A stretch of DNA of 64,000 nt from Marinobacter salarius (GTDB lineage Bacteria; Pseudomonadota; Gammaproteobacteria; Pseudomonadales; Oleiphilaceae): positions 124,001 through 188,000 of the forward strand of contig CP007152.1 of assembly GCA_000831005.1 (NCBI GenBank). The letters run 5' to 3'. Below the pieces are notes generated by a model that was given only the letters and a program-made list of their open reading frames with translations, was not told the DNA's origin and ran no database searches. Shown here piece by piece: positions 52,868 to 63,795 of the stretch. The position numbers were made by a program, and so were the translations under genes. Position 1 is the stretch's first letter; each line of letters opens with the position of its first letter.

Positions 52868-53343
52868 TGCTGTCGGTGATCAGTTATCCCGTTTTTGCCC
52901 TGAGCGTTTTGTTTGCCCTGGTGCTCAGCAGTTCGCTGTTTCCGCTGGGCTGGTTTGAGTTCCGGCCGGAATGGCTGGGCCTGATTGTGTTCTACTGGAC
53001 ATTCCGGGCACCGGCCCAGTTCGGTATCCTGTTGGCCTGGTGCCTCGGTCTGCTGCTGGACGTACTGGAAGCCACCCCGCTGGGCGTGAATGCCCTGGCC
53101 ATGGGTGTTATTGCGTTCCTGGTGCTGACCATTCACCAGCGGCTGCGTATGTACCCTTTGCCGCAGCAGTGCCTGATGGTGTTCCTGTTGTTGGGTATCA
53201 ACCAGATGCTGGTGCATTTTATCAAGCAGACACTGGGAGCTGACAGCTCCGGTTTCAGCTACTTGTGGCCGGCGCTGACCAGCGCTCTGGTCTGGCCGGT
53301 GTTGTGTGTGTTGCTGGATAACCTGAATCGCAAGCTTGGCTAG
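52867..53343 (+). CDS. mreD: Rod shape-determining protein MreD
   Basis: 158-residue inner-membrane protein with about five hydrophobic helices (VISYPVFALSVLFALVLSSS, WLGLIVFYWTFRAP, ILLAWCLGLLLDVL and others). WFEFRPEWLGLIVFYW and GVNALAMGVIAFL are typical of MreD. TAATG overlap with the mreC stop. Intact. Confidence 0.95.
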   Translation: MLSVISYPVFALSVLFALVLSSSLFPLGWFEFRPEWLGLIVFYWTFRAPAQFGILLAWCLGLLLDVLEATPLGVNALAMGVIAFLVLTIHQRLRMYPLPQQCLMVFLLLGINQMLVHFIKQTLGADSSGFSYLWPALTSALVWPVLCVLLDNLNRKLG

Positions 53344-53357
53344 GATTGGAGGGCGCT

Positions 53358-53963
53358 ATGCAGTCTATTGTTCTTGCCTCAGCGTCTCCTCGAAGAGCCG
53401 AACTGTTAAGGCAGATCGGTCTGTCGTTCCTGGTTCAGCCGGCGGATATTGACGAAACGCCCGCGAGCAACGAGTCAGCCGAACACTATGTCGAACGCCT
53501 TGCCCGGGAAAAGGCTCTGGCGGGAAGTGCTTCCAAGCCTGGCTGCCTGGTGATTGGTTCGGACACCTCGGTTGTACTGGAGGGCCGGATTCTGGGCAAG
53601 CCAGACAGCACCGGCGATGCGACCGTTATGTTACAGGCGCTCTCGGGAACCACCCATCAGGTCATGACCGGTGTTGCTGTGGTTCACAAGGGTATTTGTG
53701 AGTCCCGCCTGGTGATAGCGAATGTTCGTTTCCGCGAGCTGTTGGCGGCGGAAATCGATGCCTATGTGGCAACTGGTGAGCCCATGGATAAAGCGGGCGG
53801 CTATGGCATTCAGGGGCGGGGTGGTATTTTTGTAGAGGAACTCCGAGGCAGTTACAGCGCCGTAGTGGGACTGCCCCTGCAGGAAACCGCAGCATTACTG
53901 GCCGGTGCCGGATACCCGGTATGGGAAACCTGGAACAGCAGGCAGGAGAGCCGCAATGAGTGA
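53358..53963 (+). CDS. maf: Maf family nucleoside triphosphate pyrophosphatase (YhdE type)
   Basis: Hydrolyses non-canonical or excess nucleotides (dTTP/UTP in the YhdE subgroup). 201 residues from ATG 53358 (MQSIVLASASPRRAELLRQIG), with GGAGG upstream; catalytic region VIGSDTSVVLEGRILGKP and GYGIQGRGGIFVEELRGSYSAVVGLP. Its place between mreD and rng is the usual one. It overlaps the rng start by 8 bases. Confidence 0.95.
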   Translation: MQSIVLASASPRRAELLRQIGLSFLVQPADIDETPASNESAEHYVERLAREKALAGSASKPGCLVIGSDTSVVLEGRILGKPDSTGDATVMLQALSGTTHQVMTGVAVVHKGICESRLVIANVRFRELLAAEIDAYVATGEPMDKAGGYGIQGRGGIFVEELRGSYSAVVGLPLQETAALLAGAGYPVWETWNSRQESRNE

Positions 53964-55437
53964 AGAAATACTGATCAATGTGACCCCGGTGGAAACCCGG
54001 GTGGCGCTCGTGGAGAACGGTATGCTCCAGGAGGCCTACATTGAGCGCACCAGCCGCAAGGGCATCGTGGGCAACATTTACAAGGGCAAGGTGGTTCGTG
54101 TATTGCCCGGCATGGAGGCGGCATTTGTAGACATCGGCCTGGAACGTGCGGCGTTTATTCATGCCTCTGATGTCGTCACCAGTCAGCAGCCGGCCAGCGA
54201 AGCCCCCGAGACACCGAAAACGGTTCCGGATATCCGCACCCTGCTCCGAGAAGGGCAGTCCCTCGTGGTTCAGGTCACCAAGGACCCCATTGGAACCAAG
54301 GGTGCACGGCTGACCACCCAGCTATCCATCCCCTCGCGCTATCTGGTATTCATGCCTGGCGTCCGTCATGTTGGTATTTCCCAGCGAATTGAAGATGAGA
54401 CCGAACGTTCACGGTTGAAGTCACTGGTTGAAGAGGGTGCTGCCGCAGAACCGGACATCTCTGGCGGCTACATTATTCGCACCGCTGCAGAGGCTGCCTC
54501 GGAAGATGACCTGATTGGCGATATGACCTACCTGCACCGTCTGAACCAGGCCATTGAGGAGCGCATTACCCGAAGTCAGGCGCCTTCGGTGGTGTATCAG
54601 GATCTTCCCCTGTTTATCCGCACCATTCGCGACCTGATTCGTCCACAGACTGAGAAGGTGCGCATCGATAGTCGGGAAAGCCACCAGCGGGTGATGGAGT
54701 TCGTCGAGGAGTTTGTGACCGAGTTTTCCGACAAGGTCGAGTATTACCCGGGCGAACGTCCCATTTTTGACCTGTATTCTGTTGAGGATGAAATTCAGAA
54801 AGCCCTCAGTCGCAAGGTCCAGCTCAAATCCGGTGGCTACGTGATCATCGACCAGACCGAAGCGATGACCACGATCGATATCAACACCGGCGCGTTTGTG
54901 GGGCACCGCAACCTGGAAGAAACCATTTTCAAGACCAACCTCGAGGCGGCCCGTGCCATTAGTCGCCAGCTCAGGTTAAGGAATCTCGGTGGTATTATCA
55001 TCATCGATTTCATCGATATGGAGGATTCCGAGCACCAGCGCCAGGTCCACCGAATGCTGGAGAAAATGCTGGAGCGGGATCACGCCAAAACCAAGATTAC
55101 CGGGGTTTCCGAGCTCGGATTGGTGGAAATGACCCGTAAGCGCACCACCGAAAGCCTTGGTCAGATTTTATGTGAGCCTTGCCCCATCTGTGATGGACGC
55201 GGCTTTCTCAAGACCAGCGAAACGGTCTGTTATGAAGTATTCCGTGAAATTCTCAGGGTCAATCGCGCCTATGACGCGGAAAGCTATCTGGTGATGGCGT
55301 CCCAGAGCGTGGTGGATCGGCTGTTGGATGAAGAGTCCGACAACGTGGCAGACCTTGAGACGTTTATCAGCAAAACCATCCGTTTTCAGGTTGAGCCATT
55401 CTACAGTCAGGAGCAGTATGATGTGGTACTGCTGTAA
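53956..55437 (+). CDS. rng: Ribonuclease G
   Basis: 5'-sensing endoribonuclease for 16S rRNA 5' maturation and mRNA decay. About 493 residues from ATG 53956 (MSEEILINVTPVETRVALVE). S1 domain (KGIVGNIYKGKVVRVLPGMEAAFVDIG), catalytic metal-binding Asp residues in TTIDINTGAFVG and IIIIDFIDM, and the Zn-link CEPCPICDGRG. Lacks the RNase E scaffold tail. Intact. Confidence 0.96.
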   Translation: MSEEILINVTPVETRVALVENGMLQEAYIERTSRKGIVGNIYKGKVVRVLPGMEAAFVDIGLERAAFIHASDVVTSQQPASEAPETPKTVPDIRTLLREGQSLVVQVTKDPIGTKGARLTTQLSIPSRYLVFMPGVRHVGISQRIEDETERSRLKSLVEEGAAAEPDISGGYIIRTAAEAASEDDLIGDMTYLHRLNQAIEERITRSQAPSVVYQDLPLFIRTIRDLIRPQTEKVRIDSRESHQRVMEFVEEFVTEFSDKVEYYPGERPIFDLYSVEDEIQKALSRKVQLKSGGYVIIDQTEAMTTIDINTGAFVGHRNLEETIFKTNLEAARAISRQLRLRNLGGIIIIDFIDMEDSEHQRQVHRMLEKMLERDHAKTKITGVSELGLVEMTRKRTTESLGQILCEPCPICDGRGFLKTSETVCYEVFREILRVNRAYDAESYLVMASQSVVDRLLDEESDNVADLETFISKTIRFQVEPFYSQEQYDVVLL

Positions 55438-55480
55438 CGCCGGCCCGGCAGGCATTGGTTAGGCGTGGCGATTACCCCTG

Positions 55481-58400
55481 ATGGCATCCAGTGTGGCTGA
55501 TCAAACTCTGAAACATCTGTTACTTCGAATCGTCTCGGGCGCCGCCAGTCTGATCTGGTGGTTGTTGCTGGCGGTCGTCGTCCTGCTTGCACTTTATGCC
55601 GGAATAGGGCGCCAGGTTACTCAGAACATCAACGAATATCGCTCTTCGATTGAACAACGGTTGTCGTCTGAGCTGGGCCAGCCGGTCAGTATTGGTTCGC
55701 TTTCCTCTAGCTGGAACTGGCTGGATCCAACCATTGTCGCCCGCGATATCGTGGTCGTCTCCGAAAACGACCGTAGTGACGTTGCCGGGTCACTGAAGAG
55801 CGTCCGCATTGGCCTCGATTTTCTCGCCTCGCTCATGCGCCTGCGTATTGTGTTCGCTGATTTTGACGCCGATGGGCTGGAACTGACGATCAACCAGACA
55901 CCGAGGGGGGCGGTGACCGTCGAAGGTGTCGATATTCCCGATCCCGTGGCAAGCGACCTGGAACTCTGGCTGGATATTGCCGGCGAATGGCTGTCCGACC
56001 CTTCCGTCAAGATTACACGCCTGGACCTTGGTATTCGCGACGCCAATGGCACCCTGCGCACGTAGAGGTGCCTCAGTTGGATCTGATCTACCGGCGCGGG
56101 CTGTTTCATGCATCAGGCCGTGCCATGCGGCCGGGAACGACCGAACAACTGGCCAGCTTCGAGCTGGTTGGTCGGCACTTCTTCCGTGGTGACTTCACGG
56201 GGCAGGTTTATGCAGATATTAACTCCGGCCGGTTGTTTGATGGACTCGCAGAGGAGTACGCCTGGCGGAACATTCGGGCGGAAGGTTTTGATCTCGGAGG
56301 TCAGGTCTGGATGACGTTTCGGGATGGGCACATCGAGCAAGTCAGTGGCAACCTGGAAACGCCGTATCTGCAACTCGGTGTCGGTCTCCAATCCCTGGCC
56401 CCACTAGAGAACATCAGGGCGAAATTTGGTTGGCGCAGGCACGACACGTTGGGCGAGCGTGAGCCAGAAGCGGCGGCTAAGCCCTGGTACGCCACCGGTG
56501 AGTTTCACGTAAAGGAACTTGAGTGGGAGTGGAACGGCAATACGGTTTCTCCGTTCAGCCTCCGGTTCAGTCATCGCGACGGGGGCCGAAGATTGATCGC
56601 TGATGCGCTTCCACTCCAACCCCTTAGACGGTTGGTCGCAGGCATGAACCTGTTGCCAGGCAGGGCTGAAAGGGCCCTTGAGAATTATCGCCCCACCGGC
56701 CGCCTGGACCGGGTGATGCTTAATCTGCCCACGGATGATAGCGGTGGCTTTGAGCTGACGGCAGCGTTGAACAATATTGGCGTCAGGGCCCATGACGGTG
56801 CGCCGGGTGTGTCTGGTCTTGATGGTAGCCTGGTTATTGACCGGGAAGGCGGTTTCGTCAGAGTGAACAGCGAGGGGTTGTCACTCGGTTTTCCGGAGCT
56901 GTTCCGGGGGTTCTGGAGCCTCGGCGACGTCCGCGCAGGTGTGGCCTGGCGTTTTGAGGGAGGGGTAACCCGCGTATACGCGGATGATATCCGTATGGTT
57001 TATGGTGCCAACACCCGGCTGACGGGTGCCTTTGACCTGCGGATGGATCAGGGCGGGGAGGACAATTTGGGGCTGAGGGTCGGTGTGCGGATGGTACGGC
57101 CGATATGCTTGCCGACTTCGTGCCAATGAAGGTTGTCGACCCTGACCTCTACCAATGGCTGACGACGTCGATCACCAAGGCCGATATCTCCAGCGGTGAG
57201 TTTTACGGTCATGGCCAGATTGATCGTGACGCCCCGGAAAATTCTTTCTCGTCCTCAATGGTTTACCGATTCGAAGAAGCCAGTATCCGCTACGACGAGC
57301 GATGGCCCGAGGTGGCGGATGCCAGTGGTGAAGTCTTTATTCAGGATGGTCGCACCCGGGTCGACATCCGCGCAGGACGAACGGGAGGGCTGGAACTGGA
57401 GCCCGGCGAGGTGAGGGTTGTCCCGGAGGGTGAGGATATTCAGGTGTACGTCGATGCGTCAGCCCCGGTTCCCGGGTCAGCGTTGGCTTTCTGGATGGAC
57501 AACAGCCCCCTGGGTGAGCTGGCGGGAGAAGCAGGGCGGAGCATCGTCCTGGATGGCGATTTTCACCTGGATCTCGGGCTTGGTTTGCCATTGATATCCG
57601 ATGCGCCGCCCACCATCAACGCCAGCGTCAGAGCCGATTCCGGTACCCTGACTTATCCCGAAGCCGATCTACAGTGGACCCAGGTCAATGGGGAACTGGG
57701 GTTTAACAGCGATGAGGGATTTTCCGAGAACCCCCTGCAAGCTCGGTTTATGGGAGCTCCGGTCACGGTTCTGATGCGGCGGAGTGAGAACGGTCAATCG
57801 CTCAATATCCGTCAATATGGTCGCCTTGACGTTCGCCAGCTCCTGGATCGAACTGAGTTGCCGGAGGGCATGGACATGGGGCTCAGTGGCGACATTGGCT
57901 ACCAGGCAACGTTGGACGTCTCAACGGACACCGCTTCCGCCGTTACGCTGTATTCGGACCTGGCCGGGCTCTCGGTTGACTGGCCTGAACCGCTGGCAAA
58001 AGACATTGATGATGAAGCGCCCCTGAGGGTAACGGTCACGCCCCGACAAGAGTCCGGCGTCGATCTGTCAGTCGACTGGCAAGATCGTGCCAACCTGGAT
58101 ATGACCTGGGAGTCGGGAATGGTAGACGTTGCCCTGAACGAACTGTTTCTGGGCGACCGCCAACTGACTGATATTACGGTGTCTGCGCGGCAAAGTGACA
58201 GTGAGTGGTTGATCACTACCGACTCGGAATGGGCGTCAGGCCATGTGCTCTGGCCCCAGGACGATCGACCGGTCAGCGTCGACTTTGAGCGCTGATGCTC
58301 TCCAGGGGCAATAGTGAGTCGGGCGATGAACAGGAGCCCGAACAGCAGGCACAGACATTCCGTGACCTGGGCCTCGGCAACTGGCCGGACGTGGATGTCC

Positions 58401-59209
58401 GTATTGCCGCTCTCAACATGGATGGGGAAAACGCCGGTAGCTGGTCGTTCCAACTGAGGCCCGAAGCCACACAACTGCTAGTACAGGACATTGTTGGCAC
58501 TCTCAAATCCCTGACCCTGACCGGGGAGCTGTCCTGGAGCATTGCAGCCGGGCGGGAAATCACCCGTTTTACCGGTGATATCAACGGTAAGTCGCTGGCA
58601 GACCTGGACACCTTGGTTGGCGCTGAGATTCCCTTCCGCAGCAAGAACACGGCCGTCAAGCTTGATATTGACTGGCCCGGCCGCCCGGATCAGTTTGACG
58701 TTTCGGGCCTTAGTGGCTCGGTCAGTGTGCGTTTTGATGACGGTGTCATCCTTGAGGGCAACAATACGGCTCAGCTGTTCCGGGTGTTCAACCTGCTCAA
58801 TGCTGACACGCTCTGGCGACGCCTGAAGCTCGATTTCTCCGATCTGTACGAAGCGGGTGTCGCCTTCGATGCCATCTCCGGCAAGGCCAGCATGATTAAC
58901 GGCCTGCTGACGTTGGATCCAGAGCTGCAGGTGGTAGGGCCTTCCGGCGCGTTCAAGCTGACGGGCACCTCCAACATGATTGAGGAAACCCTCGATATGA
59001 GAATGGTGGTGGTGTTGCCTCTGACCCAGAACCTGCCACTGGCCGCTTTGTTAATGGGGGCAGGTGCTCCGATTGGCGGCGCGTTGTTTGTCCTCGACAA
59101 AGTGTTGGGTGATCCATTGAGCAAACTCACCAGTGCGACCTATAGTGTAAGTGGAAGCTGGGACGAACCAGACGTTCGACTGAGGCGGGTATTCGATACC
59201 GGCAATTGA
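55481..59209 (+). CDS. yhdP: YhdP family AsmA-like phospholipid transport protein, frame broken three times
   Basis: Large inner-membrane-anchored protein bridging to the outer membrane; with TamB and YdbH it moves phospholipids. N-terminal helix LIWWLLLAVVVLLALYAGIG, then a long beta-rich periplasmic region, ending with VVLPLTQNLPLAALLMGAGAPIGGALFVLDKV typical of YhdP. One base is missing near 56059, 57083 and 58292, joining GTLR-HVEVPQLDLI, RVG-CADGTADMLADF and VDFER-LMLSRGNSE. About 1,243 residues repaired, normal for the family. Order rng-yhdP-nit is conserved. Confidence 0.9.
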
Positions 59210-59231
59210 TGGTTTTGGCAGGAGGGCCGTA

Positions 59232-60092
59232 ATGTCAACGCAAAGAGACAATCCCGTCAAATGGCAGGCAAGTCGGGTAGCGGCGATACAGATGGTGAGT
59301 ACCCATGACATCGCCGCCAACCTCAACGAGGCAGCAAGATTGCTGAAGGAGGCGGCCGACGCAGGTGCCAGCATTGCAGTGCTGCCTGAAAACTTTGCGG
59401 TACTGGCCACAAAGCAGATGATCGGCTGTGGCCGCCGGGAAGCGGAACCGGACAACGTGATTCGGCAATTCCTCGCACAGCAGGCGACCGAACTTGGCAT
59501 CTGGGTGGTCGGTGGTTCGCTACCCATTGCGGCGAGGCCGGACTGGTCCACTGTGACCGATCGGGTTCGTGCCTGCTGCTATGTCTACGATGACCGAGGC
59601 CGTGAGGTTGCCCGCTACGACAAGATTCATCTTTTTGACGCCACCGTTGAAGATGCCCAGGGGCAGTATCGTGAGTCGGATACCTTCGAGCCGGGTGAAG
59701 ACGTGGTTGTGATTGATACACCGGCAGGCCGACTCGGCATGGCCATCTGTTACGACCTGCGCTTTCCCGAGCTGTTCCGACAGCTCAGGGAGCAGGACGC
59801 AGAATGGGTGTCCCTGCCCAGTGCCTTTACCTGGTATACCGGTGACGCCCACTGGCATGCGCTGATACGTGCCCGTGCGATTGAGAATCAGTTCTGGCTT
59901 GTGGCAGCGGCCCAGGGTGGGCAGAACAGTGAGCGCCGGCGCACCTATGGGCACAGCGCGATCGTCGATCCCTGGGGCCGAATACTATCCGAGGTCGATG
60001 AAGGGCCGGGTGTCGTCGTTGGAGAGCTTGATCGTGAAACACTCAAGGACATCCGCACACGGATGCCCGTCTGGGAGCACCGGAGACTTTAG
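59232..60092 (+). CDS. Carbon-nitrogen hydrolase (Nit1-type, probable deaminated glutathione amidase)
   Basis: 286-residue nitrilase-superfamily enzyme. The Glu-Lys-Cys triad is visible: LPENFAVLA, RYDKIHLFD and AICYDLRFPELFRQL. HLFDA and the YDLRFPEL context point to the Nit1 group, which repairs deaminated glutathione; the substrate is inferred. In relatives tldD follows; here the stop directly overlaps the stop of convergent darP. Confidence 0.92.
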   Translation: MSTQRDNPVKWQASRVAAIQMVSTHDIAANLNEAARLLKEAADAGASIAVLPENFAVLATKQMIGCGRREAEPDNVIRQFLAQQATELGIWVVGGSLPIAARPDWSTVTDRVRACCYVYDDRGREVARYDKIHLFDATVEDAQGQYRESDTFEPGEDVVVIDTPAGRLGMAICYDLRFPELFRQLREQDAEWVSLPSAFTWYTGDAHWHALIRARAIENQFWLVAAAQGGQNSERRRTYGHSAIVDPWGRILSEVDEGPGVVVGELDRETLKDIRTRMPVWEHRRL

Positions 60093-60619
60093 TTTCCGGC
60101 GGCTTCCGCGTCGTCGATGCACTCCCTGAGGTAGCGAAACAGCTTTCGTGGCTGGCCGGTATTCTTTTCTTTCTGCACGTCCCGGCGAGCGTTGCGCGCG
60201 AGGTTGCGCAGATGCTGTATATCCGCCGTTGTGCAGTAGTTCAGGAATTCGCCGACGGCCGAGTCGCCTTCCTCAATCATCCGGTCTCGCCAACGTTCAG
60301 CAAGGTGATGTCGGCGGGTGTGCTCCTCGCTTCCGGCATCGAAAGCATCAATGGCTCGAGTCAGCCCTTCTGGGTCGTCTTCCTGGCGGATAATCTTGCC
60401 GATGTACTGCAGGTGGCGGCGACGGGCTTCGTTCTGGCGAATGCGACGGGATTCCTCGATGGCCGCCCGCAGGGTGTCGCTGATCGGCAGGGTATTGAGC
60501 TGATCGTTACTCAGATCCAGCATACGCCTGCCAAGATCCTGCAACTGGTGCATTTCGCGCTTGAGTTGGGATTTGCTCGGGCCGAGGTATTCCGGGGCGT
60601 CGTCTTGGGAGTCGTTCAT
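60089..60619 (-). CDS. darP: Dual-action ribosomal maturation protein DarP (YjgA)
   Basis: 176 residues, all helical, DUF615 family; acts late in 50S subunit assembly. Typical: PSKSQLKREMHQLQDLGRRM, LRAAIEESRRIRQNEARRRHLQYIGKIIR and a C-terminal RKLFRYLREC. It lies tail to tail with the nit gene. In relatives pmbA is its neighbour; here mgtE is. Confidence 0.94.
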   Translation of the reverse strand: MNDSQDDAPEYLGPSKSQLKREMHQLQDLGRRMLDLSNDQLNTLPISDTLRAAIEESRRIRQNEARRRHLQYIGKIIRQEDDPEGLTRAIDAFDAGSEEHTRRHHLAERWRDRMIEEGDSAVGEFLNYCTTADIQHLRNLARNARRDVQKEKNTGQPRKLFRYLRECIDDAEAAGN

Positions 60620-60645
60620 TTTCAGTCCGTGTTGTCGGATACAGG

Positions 60646-62007
60646 TTATCCGTAGAATATCGTCGCCAGACCAAGGAAGGCCATAAAGCCGACCACATCC
60701 GTGACCGTTGTCAGTATAACGCTACCGGCCAGTGCCGGATCAATGTTGCGGGACTTCAGGAACAGAGGTAGCACGGTGCCCACGAGTGCCGCAGCGATCA
60801 GGTTGATAATCAGCGCGGCGGCGATAATGGCGCCAATCATGATGTCGCTGAACCAGAGGGTTGCCGCTGACGCAACCACCACTGCCCAGAGCAATCCGTT
60901 CAGGGCACCCGCAATAAATTCGCGGTTTAGCAGCCAGCCCACGTTGGCGCCACTGATTTGTCCCACGGCCATGCCGCGGATGACCAGGGTCAGGGTCTGA
61001 CTGCCGGCAATGCCGCCCATGGATGCCACGATGGGCATCAATACCGCCAGCGCCACAACCTTTTCGATGGTCGCCTCAAACAGCCCGATCACGGCCGAAG
61101 CGGTAAAGGCCGTAAGCAGATTGATGCCCAGCCACACGGCCCTGCGCCGGGTGGTCTTCAGAATCGGTGCGAAGGTGTCTTCGTCTTCATCAAGACCGGC
61201 CATGCTCATCAGGGAGTGGTCTGCGTCTTCGCGAATAACGTCAACCACGTCATCGATGGTGATTCGGCCCAGGAGTCGGCCTTCCTCACTGACCACGGGT
61301 GCTGAGATCAGGTCGTACCGTTCGAACAGGGTTGCCACCTTGGTGTCGGACAGCGTAACCGGTATCGGTTCGATGTCCGTGTCCATCACCTCCCGCACGG
61401 TTGCCGCCGGGTTGGATACGAGCATTTTGGTGATAGGCAACATGCCGATGAACTCGTCGCGTCGGCTGACCACGATAAGACTATCCGTCATCGGCGGCAG
61501 GTTGCGATGACGGCGCAGGTAGCGCAAAACCACGTCGATACTGATGTCCGGGCGCACCGTAATGGTGTCCGTGTTCATCAGGCCGCCGGCGGTATCTTCC
61601 GGGTAGGAGAGGACTTCTTCGACACGTTGGCGATCCTGCTCGTCCATGGTGTCCAGGACTTCCTGGATGACCGTGTCCGGCAACTGCTGCAGTAAGTCGG
61701 CCAGATCGTCCGACTCGAAATCCTCGATGATGTCAGCCAGTTCCTGAGCGTTCAGCTGGCTCAGGAAGTAACCTCGGATATCGTCATTCAGATACTGGAG
61801 GACTTCGCCTTCAAGCTGCTTGTCGACCAGGTTCCAGAGCAGGGCACGCTGGCGGGGTGGTGATGACTCCAGCAGGTGGGCGATGTCACTGGGACTCAGG
61901 CCGCCATTCAGGATGCGGGCAACCTGTTTCAGGGCGCCACTGTCCAGCGCTTCGCTCAGGGAGCGAAGGCGTTGGCGCGCTTGGCTTTTCTCCAGAATAT
62001 CGGTCAT
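60646..62007 (-). CDS. mgtE: Magnesium transporter MgtE
   Basis: 453 residues. An N-terminal helical MgtE_N domain (about 30-130), two CBS domains (about 140-255; MNTDTITVRPDISIDVVL and ITIDDVVDVIREDAD) that sense Mg, then five transmembrane helices with the pore region GIAGSQTLTLVIRGMAVGQI. Mg-gated channel. It lies between darP and the nitrogen-PTS genes. Intact. Confidence 0.95.
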   Translation of the reverse strand: MTDILEKSQARQRLRSLSEALDSGALKQVARILNGGLSPSDIAHLLESSPPRQRALLWNLVDKQLEGEVLQYLNDDIRGYFLSQLNAQELADIIEDFESDDLADLLQQLPDTVIQEVLDTMDEQDRQRVEEVLSYPEDTAGGLMNTDTITVRPDISIDVVLRYLRRHRNLPPMTDSLIVVSRRDEFIGMLPITKMLVSNPAATVREVMDTDIEPIPVTLSDTKVATLFERYDLISAPVVSEEGRLLGRITIDDVVDVIREDADHSLMSMAGLDEDEDTFAPILKTTRRRAVWLGINLLTAFTASAVIGLFEATIEKVVALAVLMPIVASMGGIAGSQTLTLVIRGMAVGQISGANVGWLLNREFIAGALNGLLWAVVVASAATLWFSDIMIGAIIAAALIINLIAAALVGTVLPLFLKSRNIDPALAGSVILTTVTDVVGFMAFLGLATIFYG

Positions 62008-62119
62008 GGATCACCCACGGTCAGAAAACCCTCGTATTATAGCGGAGTTAGGCAACATAGGTGAGGAAGAGTTGTAGGTGAATGCCGTAGACGGGCAAGG
62101 ATGTCCAGTGTGGAGGTGG

Positions 62120-62389
62120 TTATTCGCCTTCCCCGAAGTAGTCGTTGATCAGCGTAACCAGCGCATCGACAGCTTCGGACTCATCCGGACCGTCTACAAT
62201 CAGCTCTACCTCTGATCCCTGGCTGGCGGCGAGCATCATGACTGGCATGATGCTTTTGGCGTCCACCTGTCGCCCTTTGCGGCTGATCTGAATGCTGCTG
62301 TCGAATTCAGATGCCTTGCCCACCAGTTTGGCTGCGGCCCGGGCATGGAGCCCAAGTTTGTTGATGATGGTAATGGGGCGGCGGATCAT
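62120..62389 (-). CDS. ptsO: Nitrogen-PTS phosphocarrier NPr (HPr family)
   Basis: 89 residues from ATG 62389 (MIRRPITIINKLGLHARAAAKL). The phospho-accepting His is in GLHARAA; the region around residues 46-56 (DAKSIMPVMMLAASQGSE) follows HPr. It relays phosphate from EI-Ntr to PtsN. It starts 7 bases after the rapZ stop. The longer frame upstream of 62389 is inside rapZ and not family-like. Confidence 0.94.
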   Translation of the reverse strand: MIRRPITIINKLGLHARAAAKLVGKASEFDSSIQISRKGRQVDAKSIMPVMMLAASQGSEVELIVDGPDESEAVDALVTLINDYFGEGE

Positions 62390-62396
62390 AGGCGGT

Positions 62397-63277
62397 TCAG
62401 CTTTCCCTGCTTTGCAGGTGGGGCAGTTCGGTGTGGCGAACCTGCACATTGCTGTATTTGCCCGAGAAATAGCGGCCGAGCTGGTCGCAGATATAAACCG
62501 AGCGATGCTGGCCACCGGTGCAGCCGATGGATATGGTCATATAGCTGCGGTTGCTGTCTGCGAACGAGGGTAGCCAGTTTTCCAGGAATTGGGTCAGGTC
62601 TTCGACCATCTTACGGCTCAACGGCTCCTTTTCCAGGAAATCGATAACCGGCTGGTCGGTGCCCACAAACTGCCGAAGGCTGGTGTCCCAATAGGGATTG
62701 GGCAGGCAGCGCACATCGAACACATAGTCCGAATCCAACGGCACGCCGTGCTTAAATCCGAATGACTGGAATAGCAGTGCCAGTTCCTGGTGGCGCCTGC
62801 CCGCGACTCGTTGCTTTACCATATCCCGGAGCTCGTACATGGACAGCCCCGTGGTGTCGATGTAGAGGTCTGCCAGCTTGGAAAGCGGCTCCAGAAGCTT
62901 CTTTTCGTTACCGATGGCCTCCCTCAGGGAGGTCTTGTCATCACTCAGTGGATGCTTTCGGCGCGTGGCATGGAGCGCTGCAGAAGAGACTGTTCATCGG
63001 CGTCGAGATAGATGATCTCGATGGTTACGCCAGTATCCTGAAGGCTGCGGTAGATATCCTCGAAGTTGCTCAATTCTCCGGAAAGGTTACGGGCATCGAT
63101 GCTGACCGCCATCTTTCCCAGCCGGCTGGGAGAGTTCTGGTTGGTGGCTTCCTGTGTGAGGGGGAACAGGAGGCCAATGGGCAGGTTGTCAATGCAGTAA
63201 AAGCCCAGGTCTTCCAGAACATGTAACGCGGTACTTTTCCCGGAACCTGATCGGCCGCTGACGATGATCAGTTTCAT
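62397..63277 (-). CDS. rapZ: RNase adapter protein RapZ, frame broken
   Basis: ATP/GTP-binding protein; in E. coli it presents the small RNA GlmZ to RNase E. P-loop SGRSGSGKSTALHVLEDLG, then GFYCIDNLP, and C-terminal FKHGVPLDSDYVFDVRCLPNPYW and SIGCTGGQHRSVYI. One base missing near 62974 restores QRFHATRRKHPLSDDKTSLREAI. About 293 residues repaired. Between ptsN and ptsO, the usual place. Confidence 0.94.
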
Positions 63278-63305
63278 AGCCCGTTCACCTTGGATGTGGA
63301 GTTGT

Positions 63306-63776
63306 TCAGCTTGTTTCGGCTGTCATCCGGCGATAGAGAGAGCCTGCATCAGTGCACTGACGCAGCTGGTCGCAGAATGCACGTTCGTTGAACTTTTCAG
63401 CAAGTTGGCTCAAAAGCTCAAGATGCTCGCTGGTGGCTTCCTTGGGGACAATCAAGGTGAAGACGAGGTCCACCGGCTGGTTGTCGATAGCATCGAACGC
63501 AACGCCTTCTTCCAGGGTCAGCAAAACGCCAACCACGTGATCCAGCCCTTCCAGTCTGCAGTGGGGGATCGCGATGCCCTGTCCGATACCCGTGCTCCCC
63601 AGTCGCTCCCGTGCGACCAGATTAGTGAATATCTGGGTGTCGCTGAGCAAAGCGTCGTGTTGCTGGATCTGCTCGGCAATGGTTTCCATAACCCGCTTTT
63701 TGCTGGAGGCAGGCACCCGGCAAAGGGTTAGCTCCGGCGCGAGAATGTTCTCGATAGTCAGGGATGTGTCGGTCAT
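63306..63776 (-). CDS. ptsN: Nitrogen-PTS enzyme IIA (PtsN)
   Basis: 156 residues. The phosphorylated His is in GIAIPHCRLEGLDHVVG; STGIGQG and FTLIVPKEATSEHLELLSQLAE are typical EIIA-Ntr motifs. Terminal acceptor of the regulatory PTS (K+ and stress regulation in relatives). 28 bp upstream of rapZ; a terminator separates it from hpf. Intact. Confidence 0.96.
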   Translation of the reverse strand: MTDTSLTIENILAPELTLCRVPASSKKRVMETIAEQIQQHDALLSDTQIFTNLVARERLGSTGIGQGIAIPHCRLEGLDHVVGVLLTLEEGVAFDAIDNQPVDLVFTLIVPKEATSEHLELLSQLAEKFNERAFCDQLRQCTDAGSLYRRMTAETS

Positions 63777-63795
63777 GAATCGACTGCATTTCCGT

